From Propionibacteriaceae bacterium (lineage in GTDB: Bacteria; Actinomycetota; Actinomycetes; Propionibacteriales; Propionibacteriaceae), in assembly GCA_031268515.1 (NCBI GenBank), contig JAIRXC010000088.1, positions 1-39,201 of the forward strand: a stretch of 39,201 nt of DNA. Direction: 5' to 3'. The notes under the pieces were generated by a model. The model worked only from the letters and a program-made list of their open reading frames with translations, was not told the origin of the DNA and did not search any database. Both the position numbers and the translations under genes were made by a program. Shown piece by piece: positions 1 to 11,033 of this stretch; the first letter of the stretch is position 1; the number at the start of each line of letters is the position of its first letter.

Positions 1-446
1 TGGGCGTATTTAGCGACAGTCATCGACTTGTATTCACGGAAACTGGTCGGCTGGGCTGTCGCTGATCATCTGGAAACATCTTTAGTTATCGATGCTGTGG
101 CTGTGGCTGTGGCGTCCCGTCGGCCGGGTTCGGTTATTTTTCATTCTGACCGGGGCTGTCACATCGGGTGGGTTTGCCCGGTTTTGCGCGGCTCATAATA
201 TCACCCGGTCGCTGGGGCGGACCGGTGATTGCTTCGACAATGCGGTCGCGGAGTCTTTTAACTCGACGTATAAGAAGGAGTTGGTCTGTACGCGTCCCTG
301 GCCGGATATGGCTAGTCTTAGGAAAGCTGTTTTTGAATGAGTCGAGAGGTATTGCAACCGGACTAGGAGGCATTCGTATCTAGGGTATTTGACTATTGAG
401 GAGTTTGAGTTAGGATATACGCATATAGACCAACTCGCGGCATAGC
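1..446 (+). pseudogene. IS3-family transposase (OrfB/integrase core) C-terminal fragment, frameshifted and with a nonsense codon
   Basis: Frame 1 reads WAYLATVIDLYSRKLVGWAVADHLETSLVIDAVAVAVASRRPGSVIFHSDRGC, then the reading frame changes to TSGGFARFCAAHNITRSLGRTGDCFDNAVAESFNSTYKKEL, then in-frame TGA at 338-340, then VERYCNRTRRHSYLGYLTIEEFELGY up to TAG at 444-446. HSDRG / D-D-E rve motifs of IS3 OrfB. Confidence 0.9.
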
Positions 447-475
447 GAGTGTCCACTTTTTCGGGAACACTCCAG
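447..475 (+). repeat. Probable right terminal inverted repeat of the IS3-family element (GAGTGTCCACTTTTTCGGGAACACTCCAG)
   Basis: Immediately follows the transposase stop; identical 29-bp copy at 755-783. Confidence 0.65.
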
Positions 476-558
476 CCTGGTACAAACCTTCGTCTCCCAG
501 GACCTGATCGCTGGGCACGTTATCCAGATCGGACATGCCCCTCCTCGCTGTTGCACAG

Positions 559-582
559 ATTCCTGCCACGCGTGGCAGGAAT
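559..582. repeat. 24-bp perfect palindrome ATTCCTGCCACGCGTGGCAGGAAT, copy 1
   Basis: Direct reading; the two 12-nt halves are exact reverse complements. Confidence 0.9.
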
Positions 583-680
583 TCTCTCCTTCAAGTACTG
601 CGCAAGCCAGCGACCCTTGCTGCCTCCGAGTCGGTCGAGCTGGGCCATCTGTCCTACCGACTCCCGGCCTGAACCCAGTC

Positions 681-710
681 CAGATTCCTGCCACGCGTGG
701 CAGGAATCTG
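681..710. repeat. 30-bp perfect palindrome CAGATTCCTGCCACGCGTGGCAGGAATCTG, copy 2
   Basis: Direct reading; contains the same 24-bp core as 559-582. Confidence 0.9.
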
Positions 711-754
711 CCCATGTCTGAAGGGACTGCTCTCGCACCTATCAGGTGTCCATG

Positions 755-783
755 GAGTGTCCACTTTTTCGGGAACACTCCAG
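755..783 (+). repeat. Second copy, same orientation, of the 29-bp IS end sequence
   Basis: Identical to 447-475 (GAGTGTCCACTTTTTCGGGAACACTCCAG). Confidence 0.8.
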
Positions 784-1150
784 TTCTACGACGACGCGAT
801 CACCATGCCAGCCCTCAAGAAGGAACAAGGCCGCATCGCCGTCCAGTTGGCCGAGGTCACCTCCCGCCTCGACGCCTACCAGGCCGGATGCGACGACTCC
901 AAGCTCCGCCTCAAGGCCTACCTCGCGCTGGCCACCAACTGCTGGGGGTTCTACCGGACCTGCGACGACACCAAGAAGCGGCCATGCTGCCAAGCGTTCT
1001 TCACCAAGATCACCCTCACCGAGGACCACAACCATCAAGACCGAGTCCACCGGGGCCTATGACACCATCATGGACCCCGAAGTGCGCCTCCAAGACGCAT
1101 GTTTCCCGAAAGTCTTGGAGGGTTGCCATTTTCTGGGAGGGGACATGGCT
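784..1150 (+). pseudogene. Large serine recombinase C-terminal remnant, frameshifted
   Basis: FYDDAITMPALKKEQGRIAVQLAEVTSRLDAYQ...CWGFYRTCDDTKKRPCCQAFFTKITLTED, then a shift near 1033 into IKTESTGAYDTIMDPEVRLQ; resembles the C-terminal part of recombinase-family proteins (coiled coil plus 'NQAFFTKI' segment). No catalytic domain upstream. Confidence 0.65.
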
Positions 1151-1213
1151 GGCGGAGGTTTGGTGGGGGGTGCGAGGTGTTACGTGAAGTAGCAATCTGG
1201 TTGCGGTAGGGGG

Positions 1214-1232
1214 TGCGGGGCTTGGCCCCGCA
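1214..1232. other. Perfect 8-bp stem hairpin TGCGGGGC-TTG-GCCCCGCA downstream of the tRNA-Ile gene; possible terminator without U-tract
   Basis: Direct reading. Confidence 0.4.
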
Positions 1233-1291
1233 GATGCCAATGGCAGACGACGGCGGTTCTCTGGAAGAGAACACACCCCTGGGGAGTCTGG

Positions 1292-1365
1292 TGGGCCTAA
1301 CTGGACTTGAACCAGTGACCTCTGCCTTATCAGGGCAGCGCTCTAACCGACTGAGCTATAGGCCC
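1292..1365 (-). tRNA. tRNA-Ile(GAU)
   Basis: Reverse complement GGGCCTATAGCTCAGTCGGTTAGAGCGCTGCCCTGATAAGGCAGAGGTCACTGGTTCAAGTCCAGTTAGGCCCA folds as a cloverleaf; anticodon GAT; T-arm GGTTCAAGTCC. Confidence 0.95.
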
Positions 1366-1432
1366 GGGCACGGGTGCCGGTACACCGTACCGAATCCGCC
1401 CGCGATCATCAAACTTTAGCCGCCGCCTTCCC

Positions 1433-2962
1433 TCAGTCTTCCGCCAGTGTCACTTCGATGCCGCCCATGATGTTGGCGGCGAGGTTGTAGAGGGCTCCGA
1501 AGATCGTGGCCAGCGCCGTCACGATGACGACGTCGACGGCCCCGAGGATCGCCGTCACCCCGACCGCACGCTCCGTGTTGACATACGTCTTGATGTCGAA
1601 AGGCACGCCGGTGGAGGACGTGAAAAGGGTCGAGACGGTCTTGTTGACAGCCTCGTAGATGCCCGTCTGGTCGATGACCGTGAAGACGGCGTAGACAGCG
1701 ACGACAAGCATGATGGCGCCCGCCACGCCGAACAGGAGGGCTGTTTTCATGATCGACCAGGGGTCGATGCGGGCCAGCCGGAGGCGGGCCTTGCGGGTCT
1801 GGCGGTCTTTGGAAGCTGGTTTGATGGCTGTCGGGGTGACGCTGCGGGCCGGCGCGTGCGGCGGAGTTGTCGGCGGGGCCGCTTCGACGAGGACGGGGAG
1901 GGGCGCGCTGGTTTGGGGCACGGCGCCGAGGTGCCCGACTGGGATGGCCGAGCCAGACGGCGGCGGCGGGATGGGGGCCTCGCGGAACAGCGGGGCCAGC
2001 TCTGCCGTCGTCGCGGCCCGGCCGGCCGCGCTGCCAAGGGCCGCCGCGCCCGCCGGCGCGGCAACTGGGGCCGCAGGGACTGAGGTCATGGGATCTGAGG
2101 TTGCGGCGCTGGCAGCGGGGGGCACGGCCGGCGCCGCGGGCAACGGTTCGGGCACGGCGTCCAGGGGCGTCTTCTCCCAGAAGCGGCGGAAGCGGCGATC
2201 GCGCTTCTCTGGCGCCGCCGCCGGCGGTTCCGAGGTTGGGAGGGCTGTCGCCGCTGCCGCAGCCGTCTCGACTGGGGCCGGCGGGGCTGCTGGCGGGGCC
2301 TCTGGGACCGGGTCGGACCGTCCCCAAGCCGGGGCAGAAGATGGGCTGAAGGGGAGGTTGGACCACGACTTGGCTCCGCCGAAGCTCGCCCCTGGCGTTT
2401 CCCGCGAAGCCGAGGAGGCGGCCCCGGAGGACTCCGCGCCGCCGGCTGGGAAAGAAGCCGACGACGGCGCTGCCGTGGGGGCGGTCAGGGGTGAGGCTGC
2501 GCTCAAAGAAGAAGCGGCGGGAACAGAAGCCAGGGCCGTGGCGCTGCCCGCCGCGGCGGCCGTCGCAGTGTGGCCGGCCGCTGGAGCGCCGGCCACAGCG
2601 CCAACAGTCGGGGAACCGCTCGGGCCGCCCAACCCTGCCGACGGGCTTACCGAAGCCGTCAAGCCGGCCGCCGCGCTGGCGCCAGGTCCGCTTGCGCTCG
2701 CCGCCGCGGCGGCGGCCGGAGCGGGCTGGGCAGCGCTCGCCGATGAAGCAATTGAAGTTGAGGCAGAGTGGCTGAATGAGCCGGCTGGCGGGGGAGAACC
2801 TGCCGCCGTACGGCGTTTGTCGCGGTTGGCCAGGCTGGCGGCGATGGATTGGGCGACGCTCGGGCGGCCGGCGGATTCGGCGGCGGCCGGCGGCGGGGCC
2901 GAGGTGTGAGCGCTGTCGCTGACGGGCCCTGGGACTTCAGGGGCAGTCTCTGGACTGCTCAC
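1433..2962 (-). CDS. DUF3566 domain transmembrane protein with long Ala/Pro-rich N-terminal region
   Basis: C-terminus RLRLARIDPWSIMKTALLFGVAGAIMLVVAVYAVFTVIDQTGIYEAVNKTV...AVDVVIVTALATIFGALYNLAANIMGGIEVTLAED is typical of DUF3566; located after gyrA as in other Actinobacteria. GTG start at 2962 is preceded by AGGAGG (2968-2973); the track's longer ORF starts at 3028. Confidence 0.9.
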   Translation of the reverse strand: MSSPETAPEVPGPVSDSAHTSAPPPAAAESAGRPSVAQSIAASLANRDKRRTAAGSPPPAGSFSHSASTSIASSASAAQPAPAAAAAASASGPGASAAAGLTASVSPSAGLGGPSGSPTVGAVAGAPAAGHTATAAAAGSATALASVPAASSLSAASPLTAPTAAPSSASFPAGGAESSGAASSASRETPGASFGGAKSWSNLPFSPSSAPAWGRSDPVPEAPPAAPPAPVETAAAAATALPTSEPPAAAPEKRDRRFRRFWEKTPLDAVPEPLPAAPAVPPAASAATSDPMTSVPAAPVAAPAGAAALGSAAGRAATTAELAPLFREAPIPPPPSGSAIPVGHLGAVPQTSAPLPVLVEAAPPTTPPHAPARSVTPTAIKPASKDRQTRKARLRLARIDPWSIMKTALLFGVAGAIMLVVAVYAVFTVIDQTGIYEAVNKTVSTLFTSSTGVPFDIKTYVNTERAVGVTAILGAVDVVIVTALATIFGALYNLAANIMGGIEVTLAED

Positions 2963-3590
2963 GTGATCCTCCTCGCTGCCAGCGTCAGACGCCTCCAACC
3001 GTAGCGGAGCGTTCCAGCCCCGTCGCACCCGGCCGGTTGAGCCTGGACGATCTTATTAGCCATTCCTCAAGAAATTCCCAGTCTTCCAACAGGCTCTACG
3101 CGATTCCCGGCCCGCTGCGTCCAGCCGCCAAGACCTTGAAGGGAACGAAGCCTGGGGATACGCCTGGCCGGGGTCCGCTCGGCTGGTCTCAGATGCGGCC
3201 GGTCTCAGATGAGCCTGGAGCCGCCTGCCGGACTGAGAGGGTTCTCTGGTCTGCCTGGGTGAGTTCAGCTCTGTGTGGGATGCCATCGTCTGCTGTGCGC
3301 GATTCCCTTCCTGAGCCCGTCTGGGTGGGCTCTCGCCGTATTGGACGCCGCCGCTTGCTGAAGACGACCCCAGGGTTCGGCGGGGGCGCAGACGGGCTGT
3401 CCGCCGGCTCAGACAGGCAGTCGGGGGGCTGCCGACTGCCGGCCGGGGGGGGGAATCCGGAACCCGACGGCCGGGGAATCCGCCGAGCCGGCGCCTTAGT
3501 CCGTCTCGGCCGCCGATCGGCTGGTAAAGCCAGTGGGTTTTCCCACAAAGCCGGCGAGGCTCCTTAGTCCGTCTCTGCCGCCGGGCTGGC

Positions 3591-6500
3591 TTAGTCGGAG
3601 GAACTCGCAGTGGTTTCACTGGCCGAGCCGGCGTCGGCCGGGGAGTCAGCGGTGGTTTCGTCGGCCAGATCGGGGGAGGCCGGGGAATCAGGACTGCCCT
3701 CTTCGGCCGGTCCGGACTCTGCTGGACTGTCTTCGTCTGAATCCGGATACAAGGCGATGACGGCCACCGTGTCATCGCCGCGTAGGCCGACAAACTTGAC
3801 GACCATGGCGTCGCGGCCCTGGACCGGCACATCGGCCACCGAACTGCGGATGATCTGGCCCGAAGCCTTGATGGCGATGACCTGGTCGCCAGAGCCGACG
3901 ACGAGGCCGCCTACGAGGTTGCCGCGGTCCTCGTTCAGGCGCATGGCCCGGACGCCGAGGCCGCCGCGGCCCTGCTGGCGGTAGTCGCCGACCAGGGTCC
4001 GTTTGGCGTAGCCGCCGTCGGTCACCGTGAAGACGTAGCGGGCCTCCGGAGCGGCGGCCGAGTCAGCCCCCGCCTCCCCGATCTCCTCGGCCGAGTCCGT
4101 TTCGGCCTCCTCGGCGGCTTCCCCGTCGGCGCCGGCGGCGGTCGCAGCCGCGGCGCTTAGGTTGAAGCGCCGGTCCGCGCCTGGCCACGGGCTGGCTAGA
4201 CGAGACGCCTCAGCGCCCGCCAAGGCCGCGTCAGCCGGCCCGCTCGGGTGGGCCGCGCCGCCTAGGCGGCCGGTCGAATCATCCGCTACGGCCGCCGGGG
4301 CGTCCGACCAAGACAGCCCGTCAGCGCGAGCCTCCGAGCCCTTTGACCCGGCCTCCGGGCCAGCCGTTTCGGCTTCCAAACCGTCCAATCCAGCCGGGCC
4401 GCCCGGCTCGGCCGCGATGACCGACATCGACAACAAGGCGTCGCCGGGGCGGAACTTCATGCCGATGACCCCCGAGGTGGCCCGGCCCATCGGCCGTAGC
4501 TGCTCGTCGTCGGCCGGGAAGCGGATCGCCTGGCCCTGGCGGGAAATGAGGAGGACATTGTCCGAAGGGTCAGCCAAAGCGGCCCCGATCAGCTCGTCGT
4601 CTGCCTCCCGGAAGCTGATGGCGATGACGCCGGCCTGGCGAGGGGAATCGTAGGCCGTCAAGACCGTCTTCTTGACGAGGCCGTGGCGGGTGGCGAGGAG
4701 GAGGTAGCGGGCGTCGTCGTAGGTCGAAAGCGTCAAGACCTGGGCGATGCGCTCGTCCGGCTGGAAACTGAGCAACCCGGCGACGTGGCCGCCCTTGGCG
4801 TCGCGGCCGCCCTCGGGCAGCTGCCAGACCTTCGTCCGGTACACCCGGCCCTTGGTCGTGAAGAACAATAACCATTCGTGCGAGTTGGTCGCGAACAGAT
4901 GCGCCACTTCGTCGTCGGCTCGCAAGGTCGCCCCCCGGACGCCGCGGCCGCCGCGCTTTTGCAGGCGGTACTGGTCGGCCCGGGTGCGTTTGGCGTAACC
5001 GCCGTGGGTGATCGTGACGACGACGTCCTCCTGCGGGATCAAATCCTCGTCCGACAAATCGCCTTCAGCCGCCACGATCCGGGTGCGCCGGGCGTCGCCG
5101 TACTTCTCCACGATCTCGGCCAACTCCTCCGAGATGATGCGGCGCTGCCGGCCCGGCGAGGCCAAAATGTCCCGCAAATCGGCCAAGTGGCGCTCCAACT
5201 CGGCCAACCGGGCGATGATGCGGTCACGCTCCATGGCGGCCAGACGGCGCCATTGCAGATCGAGGATGGCCGTCGCCTGCTCCTCGTCGATGGGCCGGTC
5301 CTGGCCGGTCGCCGGATCGTTGTAGCGCAGCAGCCCCATGAGGCCCGTCTTGGCCGTTTCGGCGTCGCGCGAAGCCCGGATCAAGGCGATGACGGCGTCG
5401 AGCTGGTCGAGGGCGGCGACGTAGCCGCGCCAAATGTGGGCGTTCTTCTCAGCCGCGGCGATACGGTAGCGGGTCCGGCGGACGATGACTTCGACCTGGT
5501 GGCGGACCCAGTAGCGGATGAACTGGTCGAGCCGCAGCGTCCGCGGCACCCCGTCAACCAAAGCCAGCATGTTACAACCGAAACTGTCTTGGAGGGCAGT
5601 GTGCTTGTAGAGGTTGTTGAGGACCACGCGCGGCTGGGCGTCCCGCTTCAAGATGATGACGAGACGCTGGCCGGTGCGGGCTGAAGTGTCGTCCCGGATG
5701 TCGGCGATGCCGGTCAGCTTGCCGGTGTTGACCAATTCCGCGATACGGGAGGCCAAATTGTCAGGATTGCACATGTAGGGCAACTCGGTCACGACAAGTG
5801 TCGTACGACCGTTGGCCTCTTCTTCGACATCGACGATCGCCCTCATCGTGACCGAGCCACGACCGGTCCGGTAGGCGTCTTCGATGCCTTTGCGGCCGAC
5901 GATCAGGCCGCCGCCTGGGAAATCCGGCCCCTTGACGCGGGCCATCGCCGCTTCCAGCAGCTCATCTTTTGTAGCTTCAGGGTTGTCGAGATACCACTGG
6001 ACGGCAGCGCCGACCTCACGTAAGTTGTGGGGCGGAATGTTCGTCGCCATGCCGACGGCGATGCCGGTCGAGCCGTTGACGAGCAAGTTCGGGAAACGGG
6101 CTGGCAAAACGACCGGTTCCAACTCGCGGTTGTCATAGTTGGGTTGGAAATCGACGGTGTCTTCGGTGATGTCTTTGACCATCTCCATGGCCAGGGGGGC
6201 CATCTTGCACTCGGTGTAACGCATGGCGGCGGCTTTGTCGTTGCCAGGAGAACCGAAGTTGCCTTGGCCGGAGGCCAGGGGGGCGCGCATGACCCAAGGC
6301 TGAGCCAGGCGGACGAGGGTGTCGTAGATGGCCGTGTCGCCGTGCGGGTGGTACAAACCCATGACCTCGCCCACGACGCGGGAACACTTGTTCCAACCCC
6401 GGTCGGGCCGGTAGCCGCCGTCGAACATGGCGTAGATGACCCGCCGGTGGACCGGTTTGAGGCCGTCCCTGACATCCGGCAGGGCCCGCCCGACGATGAC

Positions 6501-6650
6501 CGACATGGCGTAGTCGAGATAGCTGCTCTTGATCTCGGACGTCAGGTTGACCGGCTCGGTCCGGGCCTCGGCGTTGCCGGCCAAGGCGTTGTTGTCAGCG
6601 CCCTCGACGGGGGCTTCCTCCGAGTCGAGCTGGGTTGGGTCGTCAGCCAT
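3591..6650 (-). CDS. gyrA: DNA gyrase subunit A
   Basis: [80 protein letters not shown] repeats [16 protein letters not shown]. Confidence 0.98.
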   Translation of the reverse strand: MADDPTQLDSEEAPVEGADNNALAGNAEARTEPVNLTSEIKSSYLDYAMSVIVGRALPDVRDGLKPVHRRVIYAMFDGGYRPDRGWNKCSRVVGEVMGLYHPHGDTAIYDTLVRLAQPWVMRAPLASGQGNFGSPGNDKAAAMRYTECKMAPLAMEMVKDITEDTVDFQPNYDNRELEPVVLPARFPNLLVNGSTGIAVGMATNIPPHNLREVGAAVQWYLDNPEATKDELLEAAMARVKGPDFPGGGLIVGRKGIEDAYRTGRGSVTMRAIVDVEEEANGRTTLVVTELPYMCNPDNLASRIAELVNTGKLTGIADIRDDTSARTGQRLVIILKRDAQPRVVLNNLYKHTALQDSFGCNMLALVDGVPRTLRLDQFIRYWVRHQVEVIVRRTRYRIAAAEKNAHIWRGYVAALDQLDAVIALIRASRDAETAKTGLMGLLRYNDPATGQDRPIDEEQATAILDLQWRRLAAMERDRIIARLAELERHLADLRDILASPGRQRRIISEELAEIVEKYGDARRTRIVAAEGDLSDEDLIPQEDVVVTITHGGYAKRTRADQYRLQKRGGRGVRGATLRADDEVAHLFATNSHEWLLFFTTKGRVYRTKVWQLPEGGRDAKGGHVAGLLSFQPDERIAQVLTLSTYDDARYLLLATRHGLVKKTVLTAYDSPRQAGVIAISFREADDELIGAALADPSDNVLLISRQGQAIRFPADDEQLRPMGRATSGVIGMKFRPGDALLSMSVIAAEPGGPAGLDGLEAETAGPEAGSKGSEARADGLSWSDAPAAVADDSTGRLGGAAHPSGPADAALAGAEASRLASPWPGADRRFNLSAAAATAAGADGEAAEEAETDSAEEIGEAGADSAAAPEARYVFTVTDGGYAKRTLVGDYRQQGRGGLGVRAMRLNEDRGNLVGGLVVGSGDQVIAIKASGQIIRSSVADVPVQGRDAMVVKFVGLRGDDTVAVIALYPDSDEDSPAESGPAEEGSPDSPASPDLADETTADSPADAGSASETTASSSD

Positions 6651-6724
6651 GGGACTGGTTCCTTAGGGTTGTCAGATTGTCAAGAGCCGTCGGACGGACG
6701 GAAGCCGGCGCGGCGGCGGGCGTC

Positions 6725-8830
<2,106 letters not shown>

Positions 8831-9264
8831 CGGACTCCTCAGTCTTTTTCGCTCAAGGGTCTTGGGGGCCGCCCACGGGTCGGCCGGCTCCCAGCAAGAA
8901 GCGGCGGAGCTGCCTCCCGCGCCCGAGGCGGCCGGCCAGACGGGCGGCGCCCCGAGGGGTGACTCAAGGAAGAAGCATACAGGATGCAACCGCTTTCTGC
9001 CGCCACAGAAGCGGACAATCGCTGGAGGATTAGCGCTGATCGGCCCTAGGCCGTCTGTGGAGGCCTTGGAGGACGAGACGTGTGGGTCCCCCTCCGGGAT
9101 CGGGCTAGCGGGCGCTGGGAGCGGTTTGCGGAGTGTTTTCCGGCCCTGGCGGCCCAAACGGGAACGGCTCGGCGGCGGCGCTTCAAACCGCGCTTTTGGG
9201 GTGCTGCTTCAAAAACTTTGGCGGCGGCGCAACCTGGCCCATCTTAACGCCAGAGGCCGCTGAG

Positions 9265-9690
9265 TCAGCCGTTGGCGGCCGTCAGTTCGGCCAGCCGCAA
9301 AGCCAAGAGGTCTTTGAGGTCGATGGCTTCGCCGTCCCGGCCGCCGCGGCCGACCGTCAAGGGCGGTTCCTCCGGGGTCAGACGCACGCCGGTGAAACGG
9401 GCCGCCCAGCCGCCCGGAGTCTGCAAGACGAAGTAGCGGCCTTCGGGGTCCGTCGCCACGGTCCGGTTGGACCGCAGGTACCAGCCGACGACATCGGTTT
9501 TATAAGGCCGCCCACCCGAATAACCAGTCGCCTCCAGGCGCTCCGGAGCGATCCCTAGAGCCTTGACCTTGGCCACGAAGTCAGCCAGCAAAGACCGGGC
9601 TTGGGCTGACTCGGCCGCCTGCGCCTGGGCCAGCGCGGCCTCGTGGACACGTGCGGCGGCCCGCCGTTTTGCTGCCCAATCCGATTCCAT
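9265..9690 (-). CDS. Conserved hypothetical protein (~141 aa)
   Basis: ATG at 9690 ([24 protein letters not shown]...YKTDVVGWYLRSNRTVATDPEGRYFVLQTPGG); upstream part of the track ORF is low-complexity. Confidence 0.65.
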   Translation of the reverse strand: MESDWAAKRRAAARVHEAALAQAQAAESAQARSLLADFVAKVKALGIAPERLEATGYSGGRPYKTDVVGWYLRSNRTVATDPEGRYFVLQTPGGWAARFTGVRLTPEEPPLTVGRGGRDGEAIDLKDLLALRLAELTAANG

Positions 9691-10001
9691 GGCCGCCAAG
9701 CCTAACGGTCGGATCAGCGGCTCCGACGGCCGCTCCGGCGGCCGCGGCGGCAGAGGACATTCGCCGCGGCCGTATTGCGGCCAAGATCCGGGAGGCCGGC
9801 GCCCGCGGCGGCATATGACACTCCAGCCGGGGCGAGGCAGCCCAAGCCGGCGGCTTGGCCGCCCGCCGGGCCCGCGGAACAGCCCGGCCGGGGCGGGGCG
9901 GCTTCCCGACAGCCAAGTCCGCCAACGCCCGTAAAGAAACAACTCCGGTGGTGGAGCGGCCTTGGGGCGAGTCGCGCCGCCGCGCGAGGCTGACCGCCGG
10001 C

Positions 10002-11033
10002 TCAAGGGGTGAAGTCGGCGACAGCGTCAAAGCTGGCTTTGCGGGAGGCGCGGCGCAGGAGGCCGAGGACAGGGCGGCCGAGGACAAGCACGGCGACCAG
10101 GTCCGTTATGGCTCGGCCCGTGTCCCACAAGGCCGTCGAAGTGACGAGGGTGAAAGAGACGAAGCGATGGAGATTGTCGAGGAGGGCGCCGCCGGGGATG
10201 TAGGCCAGGGCGCCGCCGGAAGCCCCGGCCGCGAAAGGCCAAAACCACATGTTCATGAGGAAGCCAAAACCGTAGGCGGCGGCAATCCCGTAGAAAGCCA
10301 AGAGGGCGGTCTCAGCCCAGCCGCGGACCGCCCGGCCGCACAGCCGGTCGGGCAACAACCCGGCCCCCAAGCCGATCCAGGCGCAAGACAACATTTGATA
10401 CGGCAGCCAGGGTCCGACGCCCGCCGTCAACAAGGCGGAGGCGAACAACGACGTGCAACCGAGGGCGAAGCCGAAACCGGGCCCGAAGACGCGGCCCGCG
10501 ACGATGAGGAGGAAGCCGACGGTCTCGATGCCGCCGACGCCGGCGCCGAGGGGGCGGAGGACGGCGTTGACGGCCGAGAGGACGCCAAGCAGGGCGAGCG
10601 CCTTGACGTCGAGACCACCCTCGGCCAACTGGGCTAAAACAAGGACGATGAGAAGGGGGATGAGAGCGGCGAAGACGAAGGGGGCGTCGAGGGCATGTTG
10701 GAAGTCAGCCGGGTCCGCGGAGGTGAAAAGCGGCCACAAGAACATGGCCAGGCCCGCCAGGGAAACGACAATCAAGAGGAGCGTGCTCTTCCAACGCAGC
10801 GGCAACGCCGCCTGGCGAGTCAAGGTGGTGTTGCGAGGTGAGCTGGTGTTGCTATCCAAGGTGGTGTTGCTGGGTGAGGCGGCTCCGCCAGCCAAGGCGC
10901 TGCCGTGGGGCAAGGCGGCTCCGTCGGGCAAGGCAGTTCCGCTGGGCAGGACAGCGTCGTGGGGCGGAGCGGTGTCGTGGGGCTGGGCGGTGTTGTGGGG
11001 CAGGGCAGCGTCGCGGGGCGAGTCGGCGTTCAC
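10002..11033 (-). CDS. ECF transporter substrate-binding (S) component with hexapeptide-repeat N-terminus
   Basis: Multi-TM protein ALLGVLSAVNAVLRPLGAGVGGIETVGFLLIVAGRVFGPGFGFALGCTSLFASALLTAGVGPWLPYQMLSCAWIGLGAGLLP; 4-bp overlap with upstream EcfA gene. Confidence 0.85.
   Translation of the reverse strand: MNADSPRDAALPHNTAQPHDTAPPHDAVLPSGTALPDGAALPHGSALAGGAASPSNTTLDSNTSSPRNTTLTRQAALPLRWKSTLLLIVVSLAGLAMFLWPLFTSADPADFQHALDAPFVFAALIPLLIVLVLAQLAEGGLDVKALALLGVLSAVNAVLRPLGAGVGGIETVGFLLIVAGRVFGPGFGFALGCTSLFASALLTAGVGPWLPYQMLSCAWIGLGAGLLPDRLCGRAVRGWAETALLAFYGIAAAYGFGFLMNMWFWPFAAGASGGALAYIPGGALLDNLHRFVSFTLVTSTALWDTGRAITDLVAVLVLGRPVLGLLRRASRKASFDAVADFTP

Noticed and set aside
410-778. ORFs on both strands between IS ends (122 aa, 90 aa, 72 aa)
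   Set aside because: Composed of the palindromes and IS-end repeats; no protein-like features.
1710-2909. 399-aa plus-strand ORF
   Set aside because: Antisense of the Ala/Pro-rich DUF3566 gene; low-complexity GC-driven open frame without domain or convincing start.
3527-3555. Hairpins CTGGTAAAGCCAG and GTGGGTTTTCCCAC downstream of gyrA as terminator
   Set aside because: Short stems and no U-tract on the minus strand; insufficient to call.
9691-10005. N-terminal extension of the 246-aa ORF
   Set aside because: Pro/Arg/Gly-rich and overlaps the end of the EcfS gene region; the ATG at 9690 gives a more credible protein.
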